Assembly (NCBI GenBank): GCA_033961575.1
Contig: CM066732.1
Coordinates: forward strand, 114,516,687-114,580,686
Source of the DNA: Aselliscus stoliczkanus
Lineage: Eukaryota; Chordata; Mammalia; Chiroptera; Hipposideridae
Length of the DNA stretch: 64,000 nucleotides
Reading direction: 5' to 3'
A program made the position numbers and the translations under genes. Below are positions 11,730-22,679 of this stretch, piece by piece (position 1 is the stretch's first letter; each line of letters begins with the position of its first letter). The notes beneath the pieces were generated by a model. The model ran no database searches and had not been told where the DNA came from. It worked only from the letters and a program-made list of their open reading frames with translations.

Positions 11730-11735
11730 GAGCAC
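11633..11735 (-). pseudogene. U6 snRNA pseudogene, near full length
   Basis: The reverse complement begins GTGCTCGCTTCGGCAGCACA and runs through the U6 sequence to GCGTTCCATATTTTT. It differs from U6 at only a few positions (for example GAGCAAGG for GCGCAAGG and CTCAAATTCATG for CGCAAATTCGTG), mostly lost CpGs. An A-rich tail follows the 3' end, and no convincing PSE or TATA is seen upstream, so a retrocopy is most likely. Confidence 0.88.
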
Positions 11736-11859
11736 ACCCTTTAAATGTGGGAGAACTTAAAGACTGAGAGAGTTAAAATAACATACGTACTGTCAGCCAG
11801 TAAATGGTAGAATTGAGATTGCTGTTCAAGCCTTCCTCCTTAGATAATAGAAAAGCATA

Positions 11860-12130
11860 TTCTAAGGAGAGGGAGTGATGTGAGGTGGGAAGTTATGGGC
11901 CAGTATGGAGAGTAAATAGCAAACCAGTTGAGAGAAGAGTATGGATGAAGAGGAGCAAGCAGCAAACAAAAATGGAAAGATATGTTTTGGTCAGCGGTAG
12001 ATAGCTTTGATTGGCTACACAGGGAAGACTTTTCTGTAGTCATGGGATGGGGGAGAGGTGTTTTGAAGGCGATCAGAGCCTTGCTTGAGGAAAACCAATC
12101 TGGCAGCAATGGGGGAGATGGATTGCAGTG
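11860..12130 (-). mobile_element. Ancient mammalian interspersed repeat
   Basis: Purine-rich text of the kind GGAGAGGTGTTTTGAAGGCG and CAATGGGGGAGATGGATTG resembles the decayed family also seen at 13140 and 16860. Family name not certain. Confidence 0.3.
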
Positions 12131-12482
12131 AAGAGACTGAAGGTGGGAACACTAGTGAGAAGGCAGCTTCATCTAGGATAGAGGTTTTTTAACAATCTCT
12201 TCTAGGATAATGCCAGGGGAATTAGACAAGACAGGGACACAGGCAAGAGGTTGTATGTAGGTAGAATCAATCACTTAATGTGACACCTTCATTTTACCTG
12301 TAAGTAAACCCAGGTTTAGACAGAGAAAGTGGTCTGCTTGGTCTAGAAAGAATCTGCTGTAGCCTTGCTGTCTTCTTACAATCTGTTCAGACTTCTTGAT
12401 TTGTCACCCATCCTACTAAATGAGCCAGGTGGCAAATTGTCTACTAATTTAAGATTTTATTGCTAGAAATATCATATAATCA

Positions 12483-12560
12483 TGCATTCAGCAAGTATTT
12501 ATTGACCATGTGTCATGTACCAGGCACTGTACCAAAGACTAAGGATCCAGAGTTTTAACA
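12483..12560 (-). mobile_element. L2-type 3' end, reverse
   Basis: ATTCAGCAAGTATTTATTGA then TGTACCAGGCACTGTACCAA is the reverse of an L2 3' end. Confidence 0.5.
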
Positions 12561-12769
12561 ATATATTCCCTCTAGATTTTTAAGTCTACTAGAAGAGGCT
12601 TAGACAAGAAAACCCAGCCATAATAATTATCATGTGAACAAAGGAATCTCAAAGGAGGGGACCTAACTCCTAACTCAGCTTGGCTGGAGGTAGGGTGGGG
12701 AGGGTTAAGGAAGCTTCTATTATAAAAAATGGTGAAAAGATAGCAGAATTTAAGTCTTCCTCAAAATAC

Positions 12770-13112
12770 CGTCCTTTTCATGTCTCCATGCTCTTGTCCA
12801 CCAGGAGAGTTCCTATTCATTCTTTAAAACAGCTCAGATGTCATTCTTTCTGTAGAATCTTCCCTGACCTCAGCCCATTTCCTCCCTGGCAGGATGAATC
12901 ACTTCCTTCTCTTGGCTACAATATTGGTATTTGTATTGCATTTTTTACTTTTGTAGGTTTTTTGGGTTTTTTTGTATTTACTCTCCCCCCCCCCGCCCCA
13001 AATATGTTAACATATATTCATAGTTCCTTTAGGTGGTCACCATTTGTCTTATTCACCTTTTTATCTCCAGTGCCCTAGCATATAGCCTGACACATTGTAG
13101 GTGCTCAGTAAA
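12770..13112 (+). mobile_element. L2 3' fragment
   Basis: TTCATTCTTTAAAACAGCTC, TAGAATCTTCCCTGACCTC and, at the end, TGTAGGTGCTCAGTAAA are landmarks of the L2 3' region in forward orientation. A C-run lies inside at 12984-12999. Confidence 0.65.
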
Positions 13113-13139
13113 GGTGGTGATAATAAATTAAGAGGCAAA

Positions 13140-13520
13140 CAATGGTAGATACATGAAAAGCCTTAAATGCATTGTGAAGGAATTTGAATTGTATTCTGAT
13201 GGCAACCATGTGAGTGATATAATGAAATGTGCATTTTAGAAAGATTGCCTGGGCAGTAGTAGGAAGGGTGGACTGGGTGGGCTAGCCAAAAAACGGGGAA
13301 ATGATTTAGGAAGTTGTGATTGTCCAGGTGAGGCATGATGGAGGCCAGCAATAATGCAGTTGAGTTGGACGAAGAGGAATGAATGATTGAAATGTTCAGG
13401 AAGTCTATAGGACTTGATGATTTGATTGGTTATGAAGAACAAGAGAAAGAGGAAAGTCTAGGATAAACTTGGGTTTCTGGCTGTGGTAAGTGGGTGAATG
13501 GTAGTGCCATTAGACCAGTT
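13140..13520. mobile_element. Ancient interspersed repeat, unnamed
   Basis: Phrases such as GGAATTTGAATTGTATTCTG and TTGTGATTGTCCAGGTGAGG are shared in style with 16860-17680, an old mammalian repeat whose name I cannot fix. Confidence 0.4.
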
Positions 13521-14042
13521 GGAGTATACAAAAGAAGAGAATATTTTTTTAAGGTAAATGACCTTAAAATAAATGAGCTGTGGCAAAGGAAACCTATATT
13601 ATAGCGGTAAAGGAGAGATGTTCTGTAGTGTGTGATACCATACAAAAATCAATTTTCCTATAATTTTTCATTTGGACAGTTTAAAATATTTTATTTTTTT
13701 AATATTTTAATCTCTTGTTCTAAAAGACAACTGTTATTTGATAAAGGGGTATTGATGTTAATAATGCTAGATTACTTGATAATGATCTTACCTTGATATG
13801 TCAGCTGAGGTCAAAAAATTCTCTGAGCACTGCCTCAGAACAGTTCTCAGTTGAGTCAAACCAGACATTAGGAGATAAAATCTAAAATTAGCAGAGCTCT
13901 TAACTTACGATGAGTCTTAGCATACTGAGGTATTAGTCTCAGGGTAGACTTGAATGGTTAAGAACCTTACAATGTAGTATCCTTAATTAAGAGCAATTTT
14001 CTTTTGGTTCTCACTAGTTTAAGTTGGAGTGAAAGCCTACTA

Positions 14043-14123
14043 TTGGGTTGTCGGAAAAGTCATGACATATTTTTTCTATGTTTTTTGTTGCAATAATGCG
14101 TCATGACTTTTCCGACAACCCAA
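14043..14123. mobile_element. Mariner-type MITE, 81-bp hairpin
   Basis: TTGGGTTGTCGGAAAAGTCA at the left is perfectly mirrored at the right as TGACTTTTCCGACAACCCAA, and TA flanks both ends (14041-14042 and 14124-14125), the target of Tc1/mariner elements. Arms of at least 24 bp surround a T-rich loop. It is non-autonomous, with no transposase. Confidence 0.9.
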
Positions 14124-14442
14124 TACGTGAAAATTAAGACCAAAAATAATTGTCATGGATAGGTGATTCCCATGTAGGCCTTGAAAAGTCTGGGCAGAAA
14201 AGCTTGAAGTTAATTTTGGAGAAATATACTTGATTTGGTTCTTTTGTGTGCAGAGATCCCAGCATAGGATTCCCAAGGGCACAGAAAGCCCTAATTTTAC
14301 AATGAGTGGGATTGGACCAGGAAAGCAGTGCTGTGTGGCTTCAACCAGACTATCTTCCACAAATGGCCAAGACCCATAAGCTGCATACTGCTTTATCCCT
14401 ATTATTTTCACATGTCTCTCTAGCTTGAGCTGGAATCCCCTG

Positions 14443-14484
14443 TCTTTGATACTGGACACATGATCTTTGATACTGGACACATGA
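14443..14484 (+). repeat. Tandem duplication, 21 bp x 2
   Basis: A 21-bp unit starting TCTTTGATACTGGACACA is repeated exactly twice with no spacer. Confidence 0.95.
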
Positions 14485-15008
14485 TTTGGATTGGGTACTA
14501 AGTTCAGCTCTCCCACTTTGGGCCATCTGGCACGATCTTTACCCAACGCCAGTCAAAGACACAGTAGTCAGAGTATCATGGTCAATATATTACTCTGATG
14601 TGAGAACAATTTTAACCTCCAGTAGAGTGGGGCTTGAGTTGCACCCTGTGAACACCTGGAATTGCTTGGAAGGGAAATGTAAACAAGAACTATTTATCAG
14701 AGTACACCGTTGCTTTCAGGATCCGCTTCTGTGGATCTGTTGTGCTTGTGGCCATTCTATCAGACTCATTTCCTTTGCTCTTTCTGAGTATTACGACCTC
14801 AATCTACTTGGGGCCGATTTTCAGCTAACGAGATTTCAGAGCCTGATTTCATGTCCTATCAAGTTCCCCAAAGTTCAAACCAAGAAAATCTACAGCAAAT
14901 ATATGTTCCTTGTTGATGAGTTCCTTCTTGACTGTTTGCTTTAGTTGTTCTCTGAAGACAGCTGTAAGATTTATAGATCAACTGGGGATTTGTAAAGAGT
15001 AAAATCAT

Positions 15009-15399
15009 GGGCTGGCCGAGTGGCGCGTTGGTTAAGAGCTGGTTTTGGGATGCCAGCAGCCCCAGTTCGGATTCCACATATGAGGGCCAGTGACACTGCC
15101 CTCCACAGCTAACAACAGCTCCACCTGGAGCTGGGCTGTGCGAGCCCCGGCGATGGTGTTGGCTGCAGCCCCTGCTGCAGTGGCCTGCCATAGGCTACAG
15201 TGAGTGGCCGGCAGCGAGCGTGAGAGGCCGGCAACCAATCTGCCTCATCCGGGAAGAGCGCAATGACGATACCAACATGGGCCAGTGAAGCAACGTCCTC
15301 CGCAACTAGACTGAAGAACAAAAGGACAGCAACTTGTCTGTTCCCCTTCCCCTGTTCCCCTCTCCCATTCCCCAATAAAATCTTAAAAAAAAAAAAAAA
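15009..15399 (+). mobile_element. Long SINE, sense orientation
   Basis: GGCTGGCCGAGTGGCGCGTT head, CCCCAATAAAATCTT and A tail. Near-exact duplication GTAAAATCAT / GTAATATCAT at 14999 and 15400. It lacks part of the middle module seen in the longest copies. Confidence 0.94.
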
Positions 15400-15512
15400 G
15401 TAATATCATTTAGTAATTACTGATCATTTCAATACAAGGACTAAATGGAGGCTTGCAGAATTGGTGAAAATGCCCACTTGGTTCTGAATCAGTAGTGGTT
15501 TTCAGACTACTA

Positions 15513-15623
15513 GGGCCGGCCGAGTGGCGCGGTGGTTAAGCGCTGGCTTGGGAAGCCAGCGACCCCGGTTCGGTCCCACATGTGAGGGCCAGTGACACTG
15601 CCCTCAAAAAAAAAAAAAAAAGG
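15513..15623 (+). mobile_element. Short SINE, best reference copy
   Basis: About 93-bp body from GGCCGGCCGAGTGGCGCGGT to CAGTGACACTGCCCTC plus A tail, with exact duplication CAGACTACTA at 15503 and 15624. It has no AATAAA or TCTTT, unlike the long form. Confidence 0.95.
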
Positions 15624-16703
15624 CAGACTACTAAACTTTTTTTTTTTTTCTGCTATGAAAATGGCAGAAGAAATGTTTTCTAGATGACTGGTGAACAGTT
15701 CCCTTCCAGAGGGGAGAAGAAAATGGCTGTTTAGTGGTTAATTACCTGTTATGTTAGACAGCTATGAAACTTCTGAGGCATGAAGGAAGAGTAGCAGAGA
15801 TTCCAGCCCTCATCAGGCTGGGAACCAGGTGACAGGAGTCAGGTTGTCTTAGGCAAGAGCAGTGGCAGTTTCCTGAGGGAGAGTCTGTTAACTGGATTTC
15901 AGTGGTTGCTTTGAGTTGATTGCTTGATCTTAAAACCCGCATTCCCTAACCTCTCTGTTGTTCTATGACAGTGATCCCTAATCTAGCATCCTTTCTAAAT
16001 TGGATGGGACATCCGAATTTATCCATATTCTTCACAAATAGGGACCCCACTCTCTCGATTTAATCTTTCTGAGTCAGCTGCATTTTACTCTTTAGAGTCT
16101 CAGACCAAAAATTCCTCTCTTGTAAGTCTCTGACCTACTTGTTATATGTAATATGGTTCATAGGCCTGACCGCAGTTGCAGAGATTATGCTTTTTTGGAG
16201 GTGCTGAGGTTCTGCAAAGCTGACTTTGCTTTAATGTATTTTGCCATGAAAAATAATCCCTTCTCCCAATGCATAGGCCATATTATTCCTTGTAGGCTGC
16301 TTTGCTCTTACGCTGTCTTTCTCGTAACCCTCTTGAAATTCAATGGTAGAGCTTAGGGAAAGGGATACACACATGAAACTTGGATTTAGATTCAGTTGCA
16401 AAAGTTGATTTTAATGTTTATCTTTATTGTGAGGCATGAATGAATCCAAGGAACCTCTTGTTCTATAATTTTGTTTATCCATCCTTTTCCCCTTTATTTG
16501 ACGTTTGCTTACTCTGTTAATATATGTCAGGGTAGTTTTTATTAAACATAAGACTTTATTGGCCATTTTCCAAAACACAAAGTTTTAATTTAGCTTGAGG
16601 GATAACAGATTACATACAAAGTAGCACCTGCTTTTACCCAGTTACAGTCCAAAAAGTGTCCAGTTCCCGGAATGTGCATATTCAAAATTATTAAGATAAC
16701 CTT

Positions 16704-16822
16704 GGGCCGGCCAAGTGGCGCGGTGGTTGAGAGCTGGCTTGGGACGCCAGCGGCCCTGGTTCGAATCCCACCTATGAGGGCCAATGACACTGCCCTCTAA
16801 AACAAACAAACAAACAAACAAA
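16704..16822 (+). mobile_element. Short SINE, sense orientation
   Basis: GGGCCGGCCAAGTGGCGCGG head, ending GACACTGCCCTC and an (AAAC)n tail. Exact duplication AAGATAACCTT at 16693 and 16823. Confidence 0.95.
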
Positions 16823-16861
16823 AAGATAACCTTAATGCACAAGTTGAAAATTCATTGTTCT

Positions 16862-17680
16862 TTTATTCAACAAGTATTTATTGATTGCCCTCCTGTGTGC
16901 CAGGCATGATTCTAGGGTCAAGAGGAGTAAATTTTGAAAAATGTCCTTGCCTTGGTGGAACTTTCATCTTAGTAAGGGGAGACCAAATTAAAAAATTTAA
17001 ATAAGTAAATTATATAGTACCAGATTATAGTAAGTGTTACAGAAAAAACAAAGTCGGAGAGGGAGATTAAGAGTGCCAGGTTTGTGAGGAGATTGGTGCT
17101 CCAGTGTTAAATAGAATGATCAGGGAGTACTCATTAAGACGTTGACAGTTATAGTTATGAAGAAAGAAAGAGAGGAAGCCATGTGGGAGGGAGGAGGGTG
17201 TGGATTCCAGGAAGAAGGACTAGGCGGGTGCAAAGACCCAGAGGCAGAAACAGCAAGGAAGCCAGTGTGGCTGGAGTAGAGTATAAATGGGGAGAGTAGT
17301 AGGAAAAGGCATCAGAAAGGAAATGGGGGAGGCAGAATGTAGGGACCTATAGGTCATGGTGAGGACTTAGGTTTTTAATCCTGAAAGAGACGAAAAACTA
17401 TTAGGAAGTTAAGCAGAGGAGTGACATGATCTGATATTAAAAAAAAAAAAAATTAGCTCTGGCTGCTGTTTTGAAAATAGACAAGAGGGAGGTTAAGGGT
17501 AGAAACAGACCAGTTAGGAGGTGATTGTGGTAATCCAGGGAGACATCATGATGGCCTGGACCAAGGAAGTAACCACGGAGGTCTTCAGAGGTGGTGTGAT
17601 AGTGGATATCTTTTGAAGACAGAGTTGACAGGATTTCCCAATGAGTTGGCTTTGGGGTTTGGGGCCTGAACAATTGGAAG
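16862..17680 (-). mobile_element. Ancient mammalian repeat, L2-like start
   Basis: Begins TTCAACAAGTATTTATTGAT...GTGTGCCAGGCATG and continues with GTGTGGCTGGAGTAGAGT, GAGTGACATGATCTGA and TAGCTCTGGCTGCTGTTTTG, phrases of a well-known old mammalian repeat. The exact family is not certain. Confidence 0.5.
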
Positions 17681-17765
17681 GATGGGATAACTGTTTATTT
17701 ATTTTAGAGGCATATAAATAAGAGAAGAGCAGGCTTGGAAAGGAAATCTAGGACCTCAAATTTTT

Positions 17766-17975
17766 CTTCTTTATTTTATACCGTGGTAAAATATGCATCA
17801 CAGAATTTACAATTTTGACCATTTAAAGTGTACAATTCAGGGGCATTAAGTACATTCACAGTGTTGTGCAACTATCACCACCGTCCACCTCTAGAACACT
17901 TTTATCATTCTAAACAGAAACTGTGCAGTCATTAAATATTTCTTTCTTCCTCCTTCCCGCGGCCCCTGGTAACCT
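17766..17975 (-). mobile_element. L1 3' fragment, part 1
   Basis: GTGGTAAAATATGCATCACA and AGTGTACAATTCAGGGGCAT mark an antisense L1 3' region; it continues on the far side of two SINEs. Confidence 0.7.
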
Positions 17976-17987
17976 CTATTCTACTTT

Positions 17988-18108
17988 CTTTTTTTTGATT
18001 TTTTTTTTTTTTTAGAGGGCAATGTCACGGGCCCTCACATGTGGGACCCGAACCGAGGCCACTGGCGTCCCAAGCCAGCTCTCAACCACCGCACCACTCG
18101 GTTGGCCC
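17988..18108 (-). mobile_element. Short SINE in L1
   Basis: Poly(T), AGGGCAATGTCACGGGCCCT, end CCACTCGGTTGGCCC. Duplication CTATTCTA around 17975 and 18111. Confidence 0.88.
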
Positions 18109-18480
18109 ATCTATTCTATTTTGTCTCTATGAATTGGCCTATTATAAGTACCTCATATAAGTAGACTCACACAATATTTGTCCTTCTGTGTCTGGTTTAT
18201 TTCACTTAGCATAATTTTTCAAGGTTCATACATGCTGTATAGCATGTGTCAGAATTTCATTTCTTTTTGAGGCTGAAGAATATTCCATTCTGTGTACATA
18301 CTATATTTTGTTTATTCAGTCATCTACTGATAGCCATTTAAATTGTGGAAACTATTGGCTATTGTGAATAATGCTACTGTGAACATTGGTAGACAATGTC
18401 TGTTTGAGTCCCTGCTTTCAGTTCTTTTGGGTATATAACTAGAAGTAGAATTGCTGGATCATGTGGTAATTCTGTGTTAA
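18109..18480 (-). mobile_element. L1 3' fragment, part 2
   Basis: Contains TTATTTCACTTAGCATAAT and GGCTATTGTGAATAATGCTA, an antisense L1 continuing from before the SINE. Confidence 0.75.
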
Positions 18481-18511
<31 letters not shown>

Positions 18512-18586
18512 AGTGTCACTGGCCCTCATATGTGGGACCCGAACCGGGGCCGCCAGTGCTTAACCAACGCGCCACTCGGCCGGCCC
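18481..18586 (-). mobile_element. Short SINE in L1, internal deletion
   Basis: Long poly(T), GAGGGCAGTGTCACTGGCCC, end CACTCGGCCGGCCC; part of the anticodon-like hairpin is missing (GGCCGCCAGTGCTTAACC). Confidence 0.9.
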
Positions 18587-18589
18587 GTG

Positions 18590-18845
18590 TGTTTTAACTT
18601 TTTGAAGAACCACCAAACTGTTTTCCAAGTGGCTGCACCATTTTACATTCATACTAACAATGCATGAGCGTTCCAATTTCTTCACGTCTTTACTTGTTGT
18701 CCATGTTTTTTGTTTTTGTTCTATTTTGTAATAGCTATTAGTTTAAGGTGTACAACATAATGATTTGATATATGTATATATTGCAAAATGATCACTACAG
18801 TAAGTTTAGTTAACATCCATCACCTCTCATAGTTAGAAATCCACG
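18590..18845 (-). mobile_element. L1 3' fragment, part 3
   Basis: Ends with GTTTAAGGTGTACAACATAA and AACATCCATCACCTCTCATA, the L1 3' UTR as at 150-240. Confidence 0.7.
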
Positions 18846-19984
18846 ACCTTATTTTTGAACTTGAAGACTGAAGGAAGTCACCGAGGTTGTGAATGAAGGG
18901 AGGGTTGAGGTCTGAGGCCTGACCCCTGAAGCACTCCCACATTTGAAGGATGAGTGATGAGAAGCAGTCAGTAAAAAGCAAAACTCAGAAGAGAAGAATG
19001 GTGTCATGGAAGCCAAGTGATGAATGTGTTCAAGGAAGGAGAGAAGAATTTGTCAGGTTCTACAGATAGAACAATTAAAATGAACTGAAAACTGACGGTT
19101 TGGATTTAGCAACATGGAAGTGAACAAGGGCCTTTATGAGATTAGTTTTGTTGGAGTGATGGGAGTGAAAACCTGTTTAGAGTGAACTCAAGAAAAAAAT
19201 AGGAGAATTTGAGGCAGGGAGTATAGATAATCTCTTAATGAATTTTGTTGTAACCTCTGAGAAATCGGGCAGTAGCTGGAGGAGAAGGTGGGATCTGGAG
19301 AGTTTTTTTATGACAGATGTTACAGAAAGTATGTTTGTTAATGGGATGAATCCATTAGAGAGGATATGTATGGGTGTGGATGACAAAGGAGAGAGTGGCT
19401 GAAATGGCTTGCAGTTTGGGGAAAGCAGAGCTGTGGAGTCCTGGCAGCATTGTCCTCTGCCTTTATACTCTGTAAGACAGAGAAGAGGGAGCACGAAAAC
19501 TGAAGAGATGTTAATTGTGACTGCTGCTGCTTTGGCCTCTGTGAAATTAGGTTTAAAGACCTTGATAGCAGCAGCCTCGGGTTTTATTTGTGCCGAAGCA
19601 CCTCAGCAGTAACAGCTGGACCCTGCTTTTCTTTGAGTTCTAAAGATCCAGGGGATAAAGAGAGAAAAGAGTTTACCCTTCCATCTTTAGTCTTTCCTTT
19701 CTACCATGGACATTTTGACCTTGCCTGTGAATATAATGTGGTTGATACTTGATATTAAGCTATGTTTTATCAAAGTACATGCCACACCTGGCCCACACTG
19801 AAAGCCATGGTATGTGGGCAGGACCAAAAGCTGCTTCAAGTCCTTTGTGTTTTCTCTGCAGCATTAATTACCACCTAGCACAAGTGGTCAGTAAAGAAGA
19901 TTAACTGTTTATGCTTCTACTTTCAGAGCAATTTGAATTTTCTTACTGAAACCTCCATTTCTACTTTAGAGCCTTAGATTTTTA

Positions 19985-20440
19985 TTTTTATTTTTATTTT
20001 TTTTTAAGATTTTTATTGGGGAATTGGCGGAGGGGAACAGCGTTAGGGAATCGGGGAAGGGGAACAGACAAGTTGCTGTCTTTTTGTTCTTCAGTTTAGT
20101 TGTGGAGGATGTTGCTTCACTGTTGGTATCGTCATTGCGCTCTTCCCGGATGAGGCAGATCGGTCGCTGGCCTCTGGATGTCGCTCACCGCGGCTATTGG
20201 CAGCTCACACTTGGCTGCCAGCCGCTCACGCTGGCTGCGGGCCACTCACTGTAGCCTATGGCAGCCCACTGCAGCAGGGGCTGCAGCCCACACTATCCCC
20301 GGGGCTTGCACAGCCCAGCTCCAGGTGGAGCTGTTGTTAGCTGTTGAGGGCAGTGTCACTGGCCCTCATGTGGGATCCGAACCGGGGCCGCTGGCATCCC
20401 AAAACCAGCACTTAACCAATGCACCACTCGGCCGGCCCAA
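19985..20440 (-). mobile_element. Long SINE
   Basis: AAGATTTTTATTGGGGAATT start, CACTCGGCCGGCCC end, 15-bp duplication AGCCTTAGATTTTTA at 19970 and 20441. Confidence 0.95.
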
Positions 20441-21192
20441 AGCCTTAGATTTTTAGAGGACACATTTTAGCAGGTGAATAAGAGTGGAAAATAATTTCAT
20501 ACTTTCAATGGTAATTCCTAGGAGAAAGCCTCCTCTGGTAATGAAGTGACCCAAAGTCGCCTTCAGCCTCTGAGTCATATTTGTCTATCATGCTAAACAC
20601 AAGACATCCCAAGATAGGAAATAATGAAACACCAGATCAATTGGGCATTGGTGGAGAGCGTTTTCTGCTAACTCCCAGTTCCTTACACTGTGATTGTGTG
20701 GTCAGCATAGTCTTATTCTAGGTTCTGTCTTTACGGAAGGAATAGAAGTCCAAAGTATTCACACAGGTTTGTTTTGTGATAAAGAAATCCAAAGGCGCCT
20801 TCTAAATAATTTTCAGAATTGCTCTACCAGTTACCTTTTCACCCTAAGTGGGTCTGGAATGCGTCCAGCAAAACAGCTTTTGCGTGTTCATACCTTTCAG
20901 AATGAATCATCTTCCTTCCCTTTAGTGAGAGAAGGGTTCTGTGGACTGTTTCTGGCAGAATTTTCACAAATGTTCTATTTTTCTTAAATCCTCCAGTGTT
21001 TCCTTTGAGTTGAACCTGGAGGGGTGCCCCATATTCTGAAGGAGACCTCCGAATCTCCCAACTCACTGTCACTTGTGTTAAAGGAAGTCAGTTCTGATTC
21101 TTCAGGGGACATCTCAGGCATCCTTTTTTTTTTTTTTTTTTAAAGAAGTTGTTTCCATTATAGGAAGTCAGAAATGGGAGGCAGTAGACTGC

Positions 21193-21228
21193 GCTAAGGC
21201 CTGGGGAAAGGCTAAGGCCTGGGGAAAG
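21193..21228 (+). repeat. Tandem duplication, 18 bp x 2
   Basis: GCTAAGGCCTGGGGAAAG occurs twice with no gap, about 160 bp before the TRIP4 exon. Confidence 0.95.
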
Positions 21229-21386
21229 GGGGAGGTTTGTTCTTGTTTGTTGAGCATAATCCTCTTTACCTGACTGTGACTTGAAGAATCCTGTCACCAG
21301 CTGTGAAATCTGGGACATCATGTGATCTTCTGTAAATTCAAAATTTGTCCCAACTAGTCTGAACTTTTTATTTTTATATTTCACAG

Positions 21387-21489
21387 TATCCAGACATGAG
21401 TCAAGAATCTGATTCTCCATTTGTTTTCATCTGCACAAATCCCCAGGAAATGATTGTGAAGTTTCCTATAAAAGGAAATCCAAAAATCT
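21387..21489 (+). CDS. TRIP4: TRIP4 coding exon (second from last)
   Basis: This 103-nt exon lies between acceptor TTTCACAG and donor ATCT|GTAAGT. It encodes YPDMSQESDSPFVFICTNPQ then EMVVKFPIKGNPKI, plus one base (T) that pairs with GG of the last exon to make Trp. The stretch SPFVFICTNPQEM...FPIKGNPKIW is the C-terminal half of the ASCH domain and closely matches human TRIP4. The intron before it is 17.5 kb, so the ASCH domain is split across most of the left third of the window. No frameshift or stop is present. Confidence 0.95.
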
Positions 21490-21859
21490 GTAAGTCACAA
21501 GCTTTGATGGTCTAATTTTTTTTTCTTTTTATCTTACATCTCACTTGTTTAACTTTTTAAAAACTTTCTTTTTACCCTGTTCCATGGCATCTCAGGTATT
21601 GGAGGACTAATCAAATTATATTTATTGATAACTTTAATATTAGGTTAACTATAGTATAGCCTTCCAAACTGTACCGCGATCCACAATTATTGGCATGCTA
21701 GCGAATCACTCTAAACTTCCGTTTAGTACCCCAATACATTTAAAATCCTATTTGTCAATCAAAAAAGTATGCTTTGTCCTGCTGTAAGCCAGTGCCAGTG
21801 ACAACACTGTCATTTATCCATTACTCCTCAGTAGTCAATCCAAGAATAGAAGAACTTTT

Positions 21860-22146
21860 TATTTTTATTTTTTATTTTTTTTTGCAGGGGGAATTGGGGG
21901 AGGGGAACAGCATTGGGGAATTGGGGAAGGGAAACAGACAAATTGCTGTCCTTTTGTTCTTCAATCTAGTTGTGGAAGACGTTGCTTCACTGGTCCATGT
22001 TGGTATCATCATTGTGCTCCTCCCGGGTGAGGCAGATCAGTTGCCTGCTTCTGGACAGTCGCTCACAGCCGCTCTTGGCGGCTCACACCGGCTGCCAGCC
22101 ACTCACTGTAGCCTCTGGCAGTCCACTGCAGCAGGGGCTGCAGCTA
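21860..22146 (-). mobile_element. Long SINE, lacking its tRNA head
   Basis: GGGGGAATTGGGGGAGGGGA start, but the sequence stops at the GCAGCAGGGGCTGCAG module. It is 5'-truncated, so the promoter boxes are missing. The flank AACTTTTT may be the duplication. Confidence 0.85.
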
Positions 22147-22679
22147 TGCCGAAGGACAACTTTTTAAGTGTTTATTATTGAGTGTCTGTTTTGGAGGCAT
22201 CACTTTCCACTATTCCCTTGATGACTGGTTCCTAGAGCTTGATCCTTGTTCTCTTGCTTTGCATCCTCTTTTTGAAATCTCTTGATGATTCCTTTTTCTG
22301 TAACTTTTGCTTTTATATATTTGCGATTATAGTACCCTCTGTATATTCGCGTCTTAGAAAGTGCTTGTTGACTTTACTCTTTCAACTTCCAACTCTTCTT
22401 CAATTCCCAACTTCTCTTCCTCTGTCAGGTGCTATAGAAGCCTCTTCTCTTTCAGAGCAATCTCAAGAAACACATAGTCGTCTTCCTTGCCTAACTTCCT
22501 TTCAAAAACAACATCAACAACTCTCCCATTTGCTGATGTCAGTTACAATTTTGTGCCTCTGTGACATTGCTCATTGTGTGAACTGGATGATTCTGGGGCA
22601 TGCATTGTCTTCAGCTATGTACAACTCTGCCTCACCCTGTACTTTGGAGACCAACTAGCCATTTTATAAATCTGTTCTC

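Larger units (their letters stand above)
3922..21386 (+). other. TRIP4 intron, 17.5 kb, SINE-rich
   Basis: Donor GTAAGT and acceptor TTTCACAG. It contains 14 SINE copies, a U6 pseudogene, a mariner-type hairpin, L2 and L1 fragments and older repeats, each listed separately. Stretches with nothing recognised include about 5920-7640, 8380-10090, 12130-12460, 13650-14040, 14130-14990 and 20460-21380. Open frames there, such as 14486-14944 (152 codons), match no protein I know. Confidence 0.85.

Noticed and set aside
14486..14944. 152-codon plus-strand frame
   Set aside because: No recognisable domain; the next minus-strand frame (14076-14546) overlaps it. The frame begins next to the tandem duplication and has no splice or promoter context.
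15009..15100. Functional tRNA genes at SINE heads
   Set aside because: The heads have A and B boxes but cannot form a complete cloverleaf with an acceptor stem; they are SINE promoters.
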